Assembly (NCBI GenBank): GCA_024682415.1 | Contig: JAIKZG010000009.1 | Span: 145,257 to 209,256, forward strand | Direction of reading: 5' to 3' | DNA: 64,000 nt | Source of the DNA: Prevotella sp. | Lineage (GTDB): Bacteria; Bacteroidota; Bacteroidia; Bacteroidales; Bacteroidaceae | In this document: positions 18,893-29,470 of the stretch, in pieces | Layout of the letters: every line of letters starts with the position of its first letter | Position numbering within the stretch: the first letter of the stretch is position 1 | Position numbers and translations under genes: made by a program | The notes under the pieces: model-generated | Seen by the model: the letters and a program-made list of their open reading frames with translations, nothing else | Databases searched by the model: none | What the model was told of the DNA's origin: nothing

Positions 18893-20587
18893 ATGGACTG
18901 GATAATAAATCTATTTACGAACAGTGAGTCGGTGGCTCACATCGCGCTTCTCTATGCCATTGTCATCGCTTGCGGTGTACTCCTCGGCAAGATGAAGATC
19001 GCAGGTATCTCTCTTGGTGTAACCTTTGTGCTCTTTATGGGTATCTTGGCAGGTCATGTAGGATTTACAGGCCCTACACCAATTCTCACGTTTATACAAG
19101 ACTTCGGACTTATCCTTTTCGTGTTCTGCATCGGTTTGCAGGTAGGTCCGGGCTTCTTCGACAGTTTTAAGAAAGGTGGCGTCACGCTCAATCTTCTTTC
19201 TACTCTCATGGTCTTGCTTGACATCGCTGTGATGTTTGGTTGCTATTATCTTTTCTTCGATACAAGCAATCCTAACAACTTGCCTATGATGGTGGGTACT
19301 CTCTATGGTGCTGTTACCAATACTCCTGGTCTTGGTGCGGCCAATGAGGCTCTCGGTTCTGTCTTCCATGATAATGTGCCACAGATTGCCAATGGTTATG
19401 CCTGCGCATATCCTCTTGGTGTGATAGGTATCATCGGCGCTACTATTGCCATTCGTTATATCTGTCGTGTGGATTTGGCAGAGGAAGAGGCTGAACTTAA
19501 TAAGCAGGAGGGTGAAAATCCTAAGGCTAAGCCTTGCCACTTGCATTTAAGAATAGACAATCAGCATATCGCCGGTCGTAAGCTGAAGCAGATAACAGAA
19601 TTCCTGAATCGTGATTTTGTCTGCACTCGTATTCTTCACGAGGGAGTGGTTACAATTCCTTTGCAGGACACTGTCTTTAATCTCGGCGACGAAATCATTG
19701 TTGTTTGCGCTGAGGGTGACGCTTCTGCCATAAGTGCCTTTATCGGTTCTGAGGTTGAAGGTGAGCTTTCACAGGCAAGCGAGGGCGAGACAGAGTTGAT
19801 TTCTAAGCGCGTGATGGTGACAAATCCTCAGATGAACGGTAAGGTGCTTGGTAAGATGCACTTCAACAGTGTTTATGGCGTAAATGTCACTCGCGTCACT
19901 CGTCAGGATATTGAGCTTTTCGCTTCACGCAACCACCATTTCAAAGTCGGCGACCGTGTTACTGTTGTTGGTCCTGAGGAGAATGTAGAGCGTGTAGCTT
20001 CTATGCTCGGTAACTCTATAAAGAGCCTTAACACTCCGAATATTGCTACAATATTCATTGGTATCATGATTGGTATCGTCTTTGGTAGTATTCCTTTGGC
20101 AATACCAGGCATGCCTGTTCCTTTGAAACTTGGTATCGCAGGCGGTCCTCTTATCATCGCTATCTTGATAGGTCGCTTTGGATATAGATTCAAACTCGTC
20201 ACTTATACCACCGTTTCTGCCAACCTTATGCTGCGAGAAATCGGTCTTGTGCTCTTCCTCGCGTCGGTAGGTATCAAGGCTGGCGCAGGCTTCTGGGAAA
20301 CAGTAGTTCAGGGAGATGGTTTGAAATATGTTGGTACTGGTTTCTTGATTACAATTATTCCTATCCTTATCGTGGGCACTATCGCCCGCATGAAGTATAA
20401 GTTTAATTACTTCACAATCATGGGTATGATTGCCGGTACTTACACCGATCCACCAGCATTGGCTTATGCTAATCAGACATGCTCAAAAGAGGCTCCGGCT
20501 GTAGGTTATTCTACTGTTTATCCTCTTAGTATGTTCCTTAGAATATTCACAGCTCAGATTATTGTGCTTTTCTTCTGTGGGGCATAA
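18893..20587 (+). CDS. Putative AspT/YidE-family transporter with TrkA-C domains
   Basis: Duplicated membrane halves ([35 protein letters not shown]) around two TrkA-C-like regions. Confidence 0.85.
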   Translation: MDWIINLFTNSESVAHIALLYAIVIACGVLLGKMKIAGISLGVTFVLFMGILAGHVGFTGPTPILTFIQDFGLILFVFCIGLQVGPGFFDSFKKGGVTLNLLSTLMVLLDIAVMFGCYYLFFDTSNPNNLPMMVGTLYGAVTNTPGLGAANEALGSVFHDNVPQIANGYACAYPLGVIGIIGATIAIRYICRVDLAEEEAELNKQEGENPKAKPCHLHLRIDNQHIAGRKLKQITEFLNRDFVCTRILHEGVVTIPLQDTVFNLGDEIIVVCAEGDASAISAFIGSEVEGELSQASEGETELISKRVMVTNPQMNGKVLGKMHFNSVYGVNVTRVTRQDIELFASRNHHFKVGDRVTVVGPEENVERVASMLGNSIKSLNTPNIATIFIGIMIGIVFGSIPLAIPGMPVPLKLGIAGGPLIIAILIGRFGYRFKLVTYTTVSANLMLREIGLVLFLASVGIKAGAGFWETVVQGDGLKYVGTGFLITIIPILIVGTIARMKYKFNYFTIMGMIAGTYTDPPALAYANQTCSKEAPAVGYSTVYPLSMFLRIFTAQIIVLFFCGA

Positions 20588-20613
20588 CTGTAGAAAAATA
20601 TAGTAAATAAAAT

Positions 20614-20655
20614 AAGTCGCGCATCATGGCTAATTATCAGCTTGATGCGCGACTT
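20614..20655. terminator. Bidirectional intrinsic terminator
   Basis: aagtcgcgcatca / tgatgcgcgactt stem followed by T-run. Confidence 0.9.
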
Positions 20656-20679
20656 TTTATATTAAGAAGTTTGACGTTC

Positions 20680-22518
20680 TTATTCGTAATCCTTTTCTTT
20701 GTCAAGTTGCTCAATGAAGTTGTCGAGTACACTCTTTTCTACATCGCCCATAGCATATTCACGTTCAGCGTCTTTGCGTATTTCCGCTATCCATTCACGG
20801 CGGGCGGTAACATAATCTTCCCTTATGCGCATGGCGTCTTCTTCCGTAATTTCATCAATGCCATAGTAATCGCATATCACATCGTATGACCATGCCCAGC
20901 GATACTCGCTATAGTTGTTGTTTATCTCTGTGAAGCGATCTATCACATCGTTGATGTTGTCAATTTCGCCATTCTTAATCTCGTTTACCAAAGCGTCTTC
21001 TTCTGAAGCAGGTAAAAGTAGTCCGCTTAGGTCATTCCATTTGCCTATGCCTGTCTGAGAGAGAGGGCGTGTAAGCTCATGACGTTTCATCACTGCGCCC
21101 ATATATATGCGCAATGCCATGTCGTAGTATTTTATACCCTTGTGGAGAGATGAGTTCCTGATGATATATTCATGATAAATATAGTTGCTCACATTATCGC
21201 CCGACGCTGCAAGCAAATCTTCAAGAATATGCTTCGCCTGTAGAATCTCACCTACGGAGAACGGACTGAGCCAATCGAAATTTACTACGCTCTTCTGTCC
21301 GCTGCGAGGGCGTACATCTCTCTTGGGCCATTTTCTGATATCACGATAAAGACCCACAGTAGTGATGTTTCTGCCCGGCACGAGATTCATCTGCTCGCCG
21401 TTGGCGATAAGATAAGAGAATGGTAGGGCACGAGTGTCGGGATGATACATCAGTTTGCCAAAGCATACACTGAAAGTACCGATATTGGCAGGCATGAGGA
21501 TGTAAGCCCCACTGGCTGTTTTCGTGCCTCGCTCAAGAATGCCGTAGTGCATAGGGCCCATCTTGTAAGCATGGTTGCTGAAGTTGGTCGCGCTGCCGGC
21601 ATTGTAGAATGAGAACATTCCGCCGATGAGTAATGAACTCTTGTGGTGACTTGCGGTGAATGGGCCACAGAACGCTGCACACGCCTCACCATTTGCCATA
21701 TATGAATTAGCGAAGAATACACTGTTCTCGGCAGTAAATCCATTTGTTATCTGGCATGCTTCGCCCACAAAGCAGTTCTCTATCTTAGCGCTGTTGAGGA
21801 TGGAAGAACCATCAAAGATTATTGAGTTCTCGCAAATTACTCCCGAACCTATGTAAACACTTGCTTCGGGTATGCTTTTGATGGAGCAGTCGCTTAGACG
21901 CACAGCGCCACGCACTTCGCAGTCGTTGCTTATCTGAGTGTTAATCACTTCCGATGTATTGATGATTTTCACTCTGTCGCCTATAGTGCCACGTTCAGGC
22001 TGAGAGCAGTTGATTTCTTCTCTCACCATCGCGCGAATAGCATGAGTAAACTCCCTGTCGGAACTGTATTTCACCATTAGAGCTGCCAACTGACTTGTAA
22101 GCCCGTCGAAGAGAATTACATTGCCGTCGCCCACTTCGTTAAGCACTGAAATGATGTTGCCTTCACCAAAGGTTGCCCCCTCGGTGGTTTCCATCGTGCT
22201 CACGTTGGTTATCACGCAGTCTTCGCCTATGTCGTAGCCGTTGATATAGTTGCCTATATTTTCTATCAGACAGTTATCGCCTATCTTCACATTGCGTAGC
22301 GTGGCATTGCGTATGCCGGAATGCTTGGTGAAGTCTTTTGCCACTTCAACGCTCTTCTCAAACAATCCGAGTTTCACTTCGCCATAGAAATTCACACCAC
22401 GGATATGAGCAGGCGAGAAGTCCTCGGCTACACTTATCTCAGTCCAATTTTCAGCCCAACAGCCGTTTTCTTCCAACGTGAGTATCTCATCGTCGGTCAG
22501 CGTTCTGTATTCTTCCAT
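20680..22518 (-). CDS. DUF4954 family protein (left-handed beta-helix-like)
   Basis: MEEYRTLTDDEILTLEENGCWAENWTEISVAEDFSPAHIRGVNFYG; hexapeptide-like repeats. Confidence 0.82.
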   Translation of the reverse strand: MEEYRTLTDDEILTLEENGCWAENWTEISVAEDFSPAHIRGVNFYGEVKLGLFEKSVEVAKDFTKHSGIRNATLRNVKIGDNCLIENIGNYINGYDIGEDCVITNVSTMETTEGATFGEGNIISVLNEVGDGNVILFDGLTSQLAALMVKYSSDREFTHAIRAMVREEINCSQPERGTIGDRVKIINTSEVINTQISNDCEVRGAVRLSDCSIKSIPEASVYIGSGVICENSIIFDGSSILNSAKIENCFVGEACQITNGFTAENSVFFANSYMANGEACAAFCGPFTASHHKSSLLIGGMFSFYNAGSATNFSNHAYKMGPMHYGILERGTKTASGAYILMPANIGTFSVCFGKLMYHPDTRALPFSYLIANGEQMNLVPGRNITTVGLYRDIRKWPKRDVRPRSGQKSVVNFDWLSPFSVGEILQAKHILEDLLAASGDNVSNYIYHEYIIRNSSLHKGIKYYDMALRIYMGAVMKRHELTRPLSQTGIGKWNDLSGLLLPASEEDALVNEIKNGEIDNINDVIDRFTEINNNYSEYRWAWSYDVICDYYGIDEITEEDAMRIREDYVTARREWIAEIRKDAEREYAMGDVEKSVLDNFIEQLDKEKDYE

Positions 22519-22547
22519 ATCAGTTTTCAGTTATATATCTGTAATTC

Positions 22548-23807
22548 TTATATTTCTTCCTCTTCGGTGGTAGGATACCAGAAATCATTATATGGATATT
22601 TCTGCACATGCAACTGCTTCACTTTCTTATAGAGCACATCGCGCAGCTCCTCCACGTTTTCCTTTTCCTTAGCCGAGATAAAGATGCAGTCGCCGCCCAC
22701 ACGAGCCATCCACGTCTGTTTCAGCTCATTTAGTGAGATATTCTCCTTTGTAGGAGGGGTGAGGTCGTCGGCTTCCTTTTCTGTCCAGTGATAATTATCT
22801 ATCTTGTTGAACACAATAAGGTGAGGAGTCTCCGCGCAGTCAAGTTCTTTGAGCATGTTGTCTACCACCTTTATCTGCTCTTCAAAGTCGGGGTGAGAAA
22901 TGTCTACCACATGAACAAGCAAATCAGCTTCGCGCACCTCGTCGAGAGTAGACTTAAATGAATCTACCAAGTCGGTAGGCAGCTTGCGTATAAACCCTAC
23001 GGTATCAGCCAATAGAAAAGGCAGATTTTGAATACCCACCTTGCGCACTGTCGTGTCGAGAGTGGCGAAAAGCTTGTTTTCCGCGAATACATTACTCTTT
23101 GAAAGCAAGTTCATGATAGTGCTCTTGCCCACATTAGTATAGCCCACAAGAGCCACGCGGATAAGTCTTCCTCTGTTTTTGCGTTGAGTTGTCTTCTGTC
23201 TGTCTATTTCCGTAAGGCGTTTTTTCAGCAAAGTGATGCGGTTGAGAATGATACGTCTGTCCATCTCAAGCTGAGTCTCACCAGGTCCGCGCAATCCTAC
23301 AGAACCTTTTCCGCCACCAGAGCCAGAACCGCCACCTTGACGTTCAAGGTGAGTCCATAGTCGTTGTAGTCGTGGAAGCATGTATCTATATTGCGCAAGC
23401 TCCACCTGTGTTTTGGCATTAGCTGTCTGCGCGCGCATGGCGAAAATGTCGAGAATTAGTGATGTTCTATCAAGAATTTTCACTTTTAGCTCTGCCTCAA
23501 TATTGCGTATCTGCTTCGCGCTCAGTTCATCATCGAAAATCACCATTCCGACAGGGCGTTCTGCTTCTTCCTCGTCTTCTATATATTTTCTTATCTCTTC
23601 GAGCTTACCCTTGCCCACATAAGTTACCGAGCTTGGTCCGCCCACGCGTTGAGTGAATCGCTTCACGGTAACGGCACCAGCGGTGTCGGCAAGAAATTCC
23701 AGTTCGTCGAGATATTCCGTAGTCTTAGCTTCGTTCTGATTTTGCGTTATCAATCCTACCAATATCGCTGTTTCAGCCTTAGCTTCTGAAATAACAAATT
23801 CCTTCAT
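22548..23807 (-). CDS. hflX: GTPase HflX
   Basis: GGSGSGGGKGSVGLRGPGETQLEMDRR; VGYTNVGKSTIMN; ADTVGFIRKLPTDLVDSFKSTL. Confidence 0.95.
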   Translation of the reverse strand: MKEFVISEAKAETAILVGLITQNQNEAKTTEYLDELEFLADTAGAVTVKRFTQRVGGPSSVTYVGKGKLEEIRKYIEDEEEAERPVGMVIFDDELSAKQIRNIEAELKVKILDRTSLILDIFAMRAQTANAKTQVELAQYRYMLPRLQRLWTHLERQGGGSGSGGGKGSVGLRGPGETQLEMDRRIILNRITLLKKRLTEIDRQKTTQRKNRGRLIRVALVGYTNVGKSTIMNLLSKSNVFAENKLFATLDTTVRKVGIQNLPFLLADTVGFIRKLPTDLVDSFKSTLDEVREADLLVHVVDISHPDFEEQIKVVDNMLKELDCAETPHLIVFNKIDNYHWTEKEADDLTPPTKENISLNELKQTWMARVGGDCIFISAKEKENVEELRDVLYKKVKQLHVQKYPYNDFWYPTTEEEEI

Positions 23808-23943
23808 TAAAAATGTTTATGATGTTGTGTATGTGAGAATTTTATTGAATATAATACCTTATTATATATGCAAAAATACTATTATTGCATCGATTTTCAA
23901 AAAAAATCTCCTTATTTGTGTTTGTCGTTATGCCTTTTATCCT

Positions 23944-23951
23944 TACTTTTG
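23944..23951 (+). promoter_or_regulatory. -7 box TACTTTTG for nagB
   Basis: Matches TAnnTTTG ~40 nt upstream of ATG. Confidence 0.6.
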
Positions 23952-23992
23952 TGATGTAATAACTAATTTATAAAATCAGAAATCTAAGAATT

Positions 23993-24775
23993 ATGCGGCT
24001 TATAATTACATCAGATTATGATGCCATGTCGGAATGGGCGGCATCTTACATAGTGGAAAAGATAAACAAATTTGCTCCTACGCCTAACCATAAATTCGTG
24101 CTCGGACTCCCCACAGGCTCGTCGCCTGAAGGTATGTATGCCCTCCTTGCCAAGGCTTGCGAAGAGGGTAGGGTGTCGTTCCGAAATGTCGTAACTTTTA
24201 ATATGGACGAATATGTAGGCTTGCCGGAAAGCCATCCAGAAAGTTATCATTCCTTTATGCAAAGAAATTTGTTCAGCAAGATAGACTGTCCTAAGGAAAA
24301 CATACATATCCTCAATGGCAATGCCAAGGATTTGGAGGCAGAATGTAAGGCTTATGAAGAAGAGATACGCAAGGCAGGCGGCATCGACTTGTTTATTGGT
24401 GGCATTGGCGCAGATGGTCATATCGCGTTTAATGAGCCATGCTCTTCACTCCGCTCACGCACTCGTGTGAAAACCCTTACCACCGACACTCGCATCGCTA
24501 ATTCTCGCTTCTTTGAGGGCGATATGAATAAAGTTCCTCGTTACGCATTGACAGTGGGAGTAGGCACAGTTATGGATGCCCGCGAAGTGCTTATCCTTGC
24601 TAACGGTCATCATAAGGCAATGGCGTTGAAAGCGGCTGTTGAGGGCAGCGTCACTCAGATGTGGACGATAAGCGCCCTTCAGATGCACGAGCGTGGTATA
24701 ATCGTGTGTGATGAAGCAGCCTGCGATGAGCTTAAAGTTTCCACCTACAAATATTTCAAGGACATAGAAGGATAA
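23993..24775 (+). CDS. nagB: Glucosamine-6-phosphate deaminase
   Basis: [58 protein letters not shown]. Confidence 0.95.
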   Translation: MRLIITSDYDAMSEWAASYIVEKINKFAPTPNHKFVLGLPTGSSPEGMYALLAKACEEGRVSFRNVVTFNMDEYVGLPESHPESYHSFMQRNLFSKIDCPKENIHILNGNAKDLEAECKAYEEEIRKAGGIDLFIGGIGADGHIAFNEPCSSLRSRTRVKTLTTDTRIANSRFFEGDMNKVPRYALTVGVGTVMDAREVLILANGHHKAMALKAAVEGSVTQMWTISALQMHERGIIVCDEAACDELKVSTYKYFKDIEG

Positions 24776-24797
24776 TCACGTTACATCTTCATATACG

Positions 24798-24850
24798 AAA
24801 AAATAGGATACCTCAAATAAAATGAAGTATCCTATTTTTTATAGTGTAAT
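24798..24850. terminator. Bidirectional intrinsic terminator
   Basis: aaataggatac / gtatcctattt stem between convergent nagB and asnS. Confidence 0.85.
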
Positions 24851-24890
24851 GCAATTACGATAATAATTGCGGAATTTCAAAATCTGATGT

Positions 24891-26294
24891 TTAGAACTCT
24901 GCGTTCTTTGGAGTACGTGGGAATGGAATCACGTCGCGAATGTTCTGCATACCTGTTACGAAGAGAATCAGACGCTCGAAACCAAGACCGAAACCTGCGT
25001 GTGGGCAAGAACCATATTTGCGAGTATCGAGATACCAGCCATAATCGCTCATGTCCATGTTGCGGTTGTTGATTTCTTCCATAAGCTTGTCGTAGCTTTC
25101 CTCACGAACGCTACCGCCGATGATTTCACCGATGCGTGGGAATAATACGTCTGTGCCCTGCATGGTCTTGCCGTCAGCGTTCTTCTTCATATAGAATGCC
25201 TTGATTTCGCTTGGGTAGTCGTTCATGATTACAGGACGCTTGAAGTGCTCCTCTACGAGGTAACGCTCATGCTCTGAAGCCAAATCCATGCCCCAGCCTG
25301 TAACAGGGAACTCAAACTTGTGGCCATTCTTCTGTGCTTCTTCCAAAATGTTGATACCCTCGGTGTAAGAAAGGCGAACGAAGTCTTCTTTCAATACCGA
25401 TTCAAGAGTTTCGAGCAAAGTCTTGTCTATCATCTTGTTCAAGAACTCAAGGTCGTCATGACAGTTGTCGAGTGCCCACTTCACGCAATATTTTATGAAG
25501 TCTTCCTCCAAATCCATCAAATCTTCCTTGTCCATGAACGCAACCTCTGGCTCAATCATCCAAAACTCTGCCAAGTGGCGAGGAGTATTGCTGTTTTCAG
25601 CGCGGAAAGTAGGACCGAAAGTGTAGATAGCTCCGAGAGCTGTCGCGCCAAGCTCGCCTTCAAGCTGTCCGCTTACGGTAAGGTTGGCTTTCTTTCCGAA
25701 GAAATCACGATCGTAAGCTACGTTTCCGTCCTTGCCTGTTCTGTTGAGGTCAAGAGTAGTAACCTGGAACATCTCGCCTGCTCCCTCTGCGTCGCTTGCA
25801 GTGATAAGAGGAGTGTTGAAATAGAAGAAGCCATGGTCATGAAAATACTTGTGGATGGCGATAGCCATGTTGTGGCGAATACGGAATACAGCGCCGAATG
25901 TATTGGTGCGCAGACGCAGATGAGCATACTGACGCATATATTCGAAGCTTTGTCCCTTCTTCTGCATTGGATAATCGCTGCCGCAAAGGCCATAGATTTC
26001 CAATTCCTCACATTGTATTTCTACGCTTTGACCTTTTCCCTGGCTCTCCACCAAAGTACCCGTAACGTTTATGCAGGCACCTGTTGTAATCTGGCGTAAT
26101 TTCTCAGCGTCTTCCTTCTCAGGATCAACGACAACCTGAATATTTTTGATTGTAGAACCATCGTTAAGTGCGATAAAGTCGACGGCTTTACTGCTGCGAT
26201 GAGTTCTGATCCAACCTTTCACATTTATGGTAGTACCATAGTCGGTGCGCTTCAGCGCATCGACTACTTTAGTTCTACGAATAGTTCCTAACAT
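24891..26294 (-). CDS. asnS: Asparaginyl-tRNA synthetase
   Basis: Class II aa[60 protein letters not shown]. Confidence 0.95.
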   Translation of the reverse strand: MLGTIRRTKVVDALKRTDYGTTINVKGWIRTHRSSKAVDFIALNDGSTIKNIQVVVDPEKEDAEKLRQITTGACINVTGTLVESQGKGQSVEIQCEELEIYGLCGSDYPMQKKGQSFEYMRQYAHLRLRTNTFGAVFRIRHNMAIAIHKYFHDHGFFYFNTPLITASDAEGAGEMFQVTTLDLNRTGKDGNVAYDRDFFGKKANLTVSGQLEGELGATALGAIYTFGPTFRAENSNTPRHLAEFWMIEPEVAFMDKEDLMDLEEDFIKYCVKWALDNCHDDLEFLNKMIDKTLLETLESVLKEDFVRLSYTEGINILEEAQKNGHKFEFPVTGWGMDLASEHERYLVEEHFKRPVIMNDYPSEIKAFYMKKNADGKTMQGTDVLFPRIGEIIGGSVREESYDKLMEEINNRNMDMSDYGWYLDTRKYGSCPHAGFGLGFERLILFVTGMQNIRDVIPFPRTPKNAEF

Positions 26295-26336
26295 GTTTGT
26301 ATCTTAATTCTTGTGTTTGTTTTAATCAAATTCTGA

Positions 26337-27815
26337 TTATTCAAATGCGCCCATACGGAGCATATCTACCTCCTGCTCTGTGAGGTAACGCCAGTCGCCA
26401 CGGCGAAGGTTCTTCTTTGTAAGACCAGCGAACTGTACACGGTCGAGTTTCACAACGCGATAGCCGAGGTGCTCAAATATACGGCGCACGATACGGTTGC
26501 GACCGCTGTGAATCTCGATGCCTACCTGAGTCTTGTCCTGATCGTCAGCATATTCAATAGAATCTGCGTGTACCTCGCCGTCCTCAAGCTCAATGCCCTC
26601 AGCAATCTTCTGCATATCATCAGCAGAAACTACCTTGTCGAGGAATACGTGGTAAACCTTCTTCTTCAAGAACTTAGGGTGAGTAAGCTTGCTTGCCAAA
26701 TCACCATCGTTGGTAAGGAGAAGAACACCGGTAGTGTTTCTGTCAAGACGACCTACAGGATAGATACGCTCTGTGCATGCGTCCTTAACCAAGTCCATAA
26801 CAATCTTGCGCTCCTGTGGATCATCGCTTGTTGTTACATAGTTCTTTGGCTTGTTGAGAAGCACATAAACCTTCTTTTCCAAAGAAACAATCTGGTCGTT
26901 GAAGCTAATCTTGTCTGTGCGTAATACCTTGGTACCCAATTCAGTAACAACTTCGCCATTAACCTTTACTACACCAGCCTCGATGAACTCATCAGCCTCA
27001 CGGCGTGAGCAGATGCCGGCATTAGCCAAGTACTTGTTCAAACGCAATGGAACTGTCGGGTCGATGTTGTCCTCCTTGTATTCTATGCGCTTCTTCAAGC
27101 TATATTTTGCGTTTGGATCGTAATCGCTTGTGTGCTGACGGAATGGGTTGTTAGGACGGCTGTTGTATCCACCCTGGCGGTTATTGTTGTATCCACCTTG
27201 GCGATTGTTGTTGTATCCACCCTGGCGGTTATTGTTGTATCCGCCTTGGCGATTGTTATTGTATCCACCCTGGCGATTGTTATTATATCCACCCTGGCGG
27301 TTGTTGTTATTATATCCACCTTGGCGGTTGTTGTTACCATATCCACCTTGGCGGTTGTTATTGCCATATCCACCCTGGCGGTTGTTGTTACCATATCCGC
27401 CTTGGCGATTGTTATTGCCATATCCACCCTGGCGGTTGTTGTTACCATATCCGCCTTGGCGATTGTTATTGTATCCACCTTGGCGGTTATTGCCATATCC
27501 GCCCTGGCGATTATTATTGTATCCACCCTGGCGATTGTTGTTGTAACCACCCTGGCGATTGCCATATCCACCTTCGTTGTTGTAGCGTGAACGATAGTTC
27601 TGTGAACCCTCGTTGTTACCGCCTAACAAGCCTGCACCGAATCCCTCAGGGAGAAATCCGCCCTCATCATTGTTGTGAGATGATGAAGAATGGTTGCTGC
27701 TGTAGGCATGTCCTGCATGGATGCGCTGACGTGGTCTGCGACCTGCACCGTCAGAATTAGCATTACTCTCGTTAATCTGCTCTTGCGGTTTGTTGAATAA
27801 TTCTTCGTTGTCCAT
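26337..27815 (-). CDS. Ribosomal pseudouridine synthase (RsuA/RluB family) with long N-terminal [Y(G/N)NNNRQGG]n repeat domain
   Basis: C-terminal S4 domain plus VGRLDRNTTGVLLLTNDGDLASKLTHP; about 16 RQGGY units N-terminal. Confidence 0.92.
   Translation of the reverse strand: MDNEELFNKPQEQINESNANSDGAGRRPRQRIHAGHAYSSNHSSSSHNNDEGGFLPEGFGAGLLGGNNEGSQNYRSRYNNEGGYGNRQGGYNNNRQGGYNNNRQGGYGNNRQGGYNNNRQGGYGNNNRQGGYGNNNRQGGYGNNNRQGGYGNNNRQGGYGNNNRQGGYNNNNRQGGYNNNRQGGYNNNRQGGYNNNRQGGYNNNRQGGYNNNRQGGYNSRPNNPFRQHTSDYDPNAKYSLKKRIEYKEDNIDPTVPLRLNKYLANAGICSRREADEFIEAGVVKVNGEVVTELGTKVLRTDKISFNDQIVSLEKKVYVLLNKPKNYVTTSDDPQERKIVMDLVKDACTERIYPVGRLDRNTTGVLLLTNDGDLASKLTHPKFLKKKVYHVFLDKVVSADDMQKIAEGIELEDGEVHADSIEYADDQDKTQVGIEIHSGRNRIVRRIFEHLGYRVVKLDRVQFAGLTKKNLRRGDWRYLTEQEVDMLRMGAFE
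27150..27575. repeat. 24/27-bp in-frame tandem minisatellite coding for (N/G)NNNRQGGY units
   Basis: Repeating tatccaccctggcggttgttgtta-type units on plus strand. Confidence 0.95.
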
Positions 27816-27946
27816 TTCTTTAAAATTTTGTTTAGCCTCACGGCCAGGTTAATGAATTAAAAACTAATAATTAATTGGTTGTTGTTTTTTAAAACTTGAA
27901 ATATTTGTTTTTAATATGTATGTTCAAATAATTAAAAGTCAAAAAA

Positions 27947-29293
27947 TTACATTCCCGTGTAGTTGCTTGGAGTGATAGCTCTCAGCTCTGCCTTGATGCT
28001 GTCGCTCACATTCAGACCGTCAATGAATTCGTGGATTGTCTCCTCTGTCATTGTCTTGTTTGTGCGTGTGAGAGCTTTCAGTGCCTCGTATGGATGAGGA
28101 TAAGCCTCGCGGCGCAGAATTGTCTGAATGGCTTCTGCCACTACAGCCCATGTATTGTTTAAGTCTTCTTTTAATTTATCTTCGTTGAGAATGAGTTTCC
28201 TCAATCCTTTCAATGTGCTCTGAATGGCGATAATGCTATGGCCGAGAGGCACACCTACATTACGCAGCACAGTAGAATCCGTAAGGTCTCTTTGCAGACG
28301 TGAAACTGGCAACTTCTGCGCTAAGAATTGCAGAATAGCGTTTGCCATGCCGAGGTTGCCCTCGCTGTTTTCGTAGTCGATAGGGTTCACCTTGTGAGGC
28401 ATTGCGCTTGAGCCTACTTCTCCTGCCTTGATTTTCTGCTTGAAATATTCCATAGAGATATACATCCAGAAATCGCGGTCGAGGTCGATGATGATAGTAT
28501 TTATTCTGCGGATAGCGTCGAAAAGCTCACCGAGGTTGTCGTAGTTGCTTATCTGCGTAGTCCACTGCTCGCGGCTCAGTCCTAATTTCTCACTTACGAA
28601 TTTATTTCCGAATTCCTTCCAGTTGTATTGCGGATAAGCCACATGATGAGCGTTGTAATTACCGGTAGCGCCACCGAATTTAGCTGTGATAGGACATGAC
28701 TTCACGCTGTTGAGCTGCTCTGTCAATCTGTAAACGTAAACCATAATCTCTTTGCCGAGACGGGTAGGAGAGGCTGGCTGTCCGTGAGTCTTTGCCAACA
28801 TTGGAACGTCTTTCCATTCTTCCGCGTAAGCTTTCAACTGTGAAATAAGTTCTTCTATTTGTGGGTAATAGACGTTGAGCAGTGCTTCTTTCAGTGCGAG
28901 AGGTGTCGCTGTGTTGTTTATATCTTGAGATGTAAGGCCGAAGTGTATGAATTCCTTGTATTCTTCCAGTCCGCCGATTGCGTCAAACTGTTCTTTAATA
29001 AAGTATTCTACGGCTTTTACATCATGATTTGTAGTCTTTTCTATGTCTTTTACTCGTTGTGCGTTTTCCTCGTTGAAGTAGCGATAGATGTCGCGCAAGC
29101 GGTCGAAAAGCTTGTGGTCGAAATTAGCTAATTGTGGTAGAGGCAGTTCACACAATGTGATGAAATACTCAATCTCAACACGGATGCGGTAACGAATTAG
29201 TGCGTACTCAGAGAAGTAGCCGGCTAAAGGTTCTACTTTTGCTCTGTAGCGTCCGTCTATCGGAGAGACGGCAGTAAGTGAATCAAGTTTCAT
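27947..29293 (-). CDS. purB: Adenylosuccinate lyase
   Basis: SPIDGRYRAKVEPL; GSSAMPHKVNPIDYENSEGNLGMANA signature. Confidence 0.95.
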   Translation of the reverse strand: MKLDSLTAVSPIDGRYRAKVEPLAGYFSEYALIRYRIRVEIEYFITLCELPLPQLANFDHKLFDRLRDIYRYFNEENAQRVKDIEKTTNHDVKAVEYFIKEQFDAIGGLEEYKEFIHFGLTSQDINNTATPLALKEALLNVYYPQIEELISQLKAYAEEWKDVPMLAKTHGQPASPTRLGKEIMVYVYRLTEQLNSVKSCPITAKFGGATGNYNAHHVAYPQYNWKEFGNKFVSEKLGLSREQWTTQISNYDNLGELFDAIRRINTIIIDLDRDFWMYISMEYFKQKIKAGEVGSSAMPHKVNPIDYENSEGNLGMANAILQFLAQKLPVSRLQRDLTDSTVLRNVGVPLGHSIIAIQSTLKGLRKLILNEDKLKEDLNNTWAVVAEAIQTILRREAYPHPYEALKALTRTNKTMTEETIHEFIDGLNVSDSIKAELRAITPSNYTGM

Positions 29294-29334
29294 GTCCTGA
29301 ACTTAGTCTATATATGTTTTATGATTGTTGTGCG

Positions 29335-29342
29335 CAAAAGTA
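29335..29342 (-). promoter_or_regulatory. -7 box TACTTTTG (minus strand) for purB
   Basis: caaaagta on plus strand. Confidence 0.6.
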
Positions 29343-29427
29343 CGAATTAATTTTTTATTTCTGTGCTAAAATAAATATAAAGTTTTGCAATATGATAAAA
29401 TATTTTGCTCGTTTCGTGTCTATTTAT

Positions 29428-29435
29428 TACTTTTG
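29428..29435 (+). promoter_or_regulatory. -7 box TACTTTTG for the DUF4450 gene
   Basis: Matches TAnnTTTG. Confidence 0.6.
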
Positions 29436-29470
29436 CCATCGATTATTTCTAAATTATTCACATATTTTCA

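Noticed and set aside
27132-27590. Long plus-strand ORFs (STLAVVV.../YPPWRLLL...) opposite the pseudouridine synthase
   Set aside because: They are antisense readings of the RQGGY minisatellite; open because of repeat composition.
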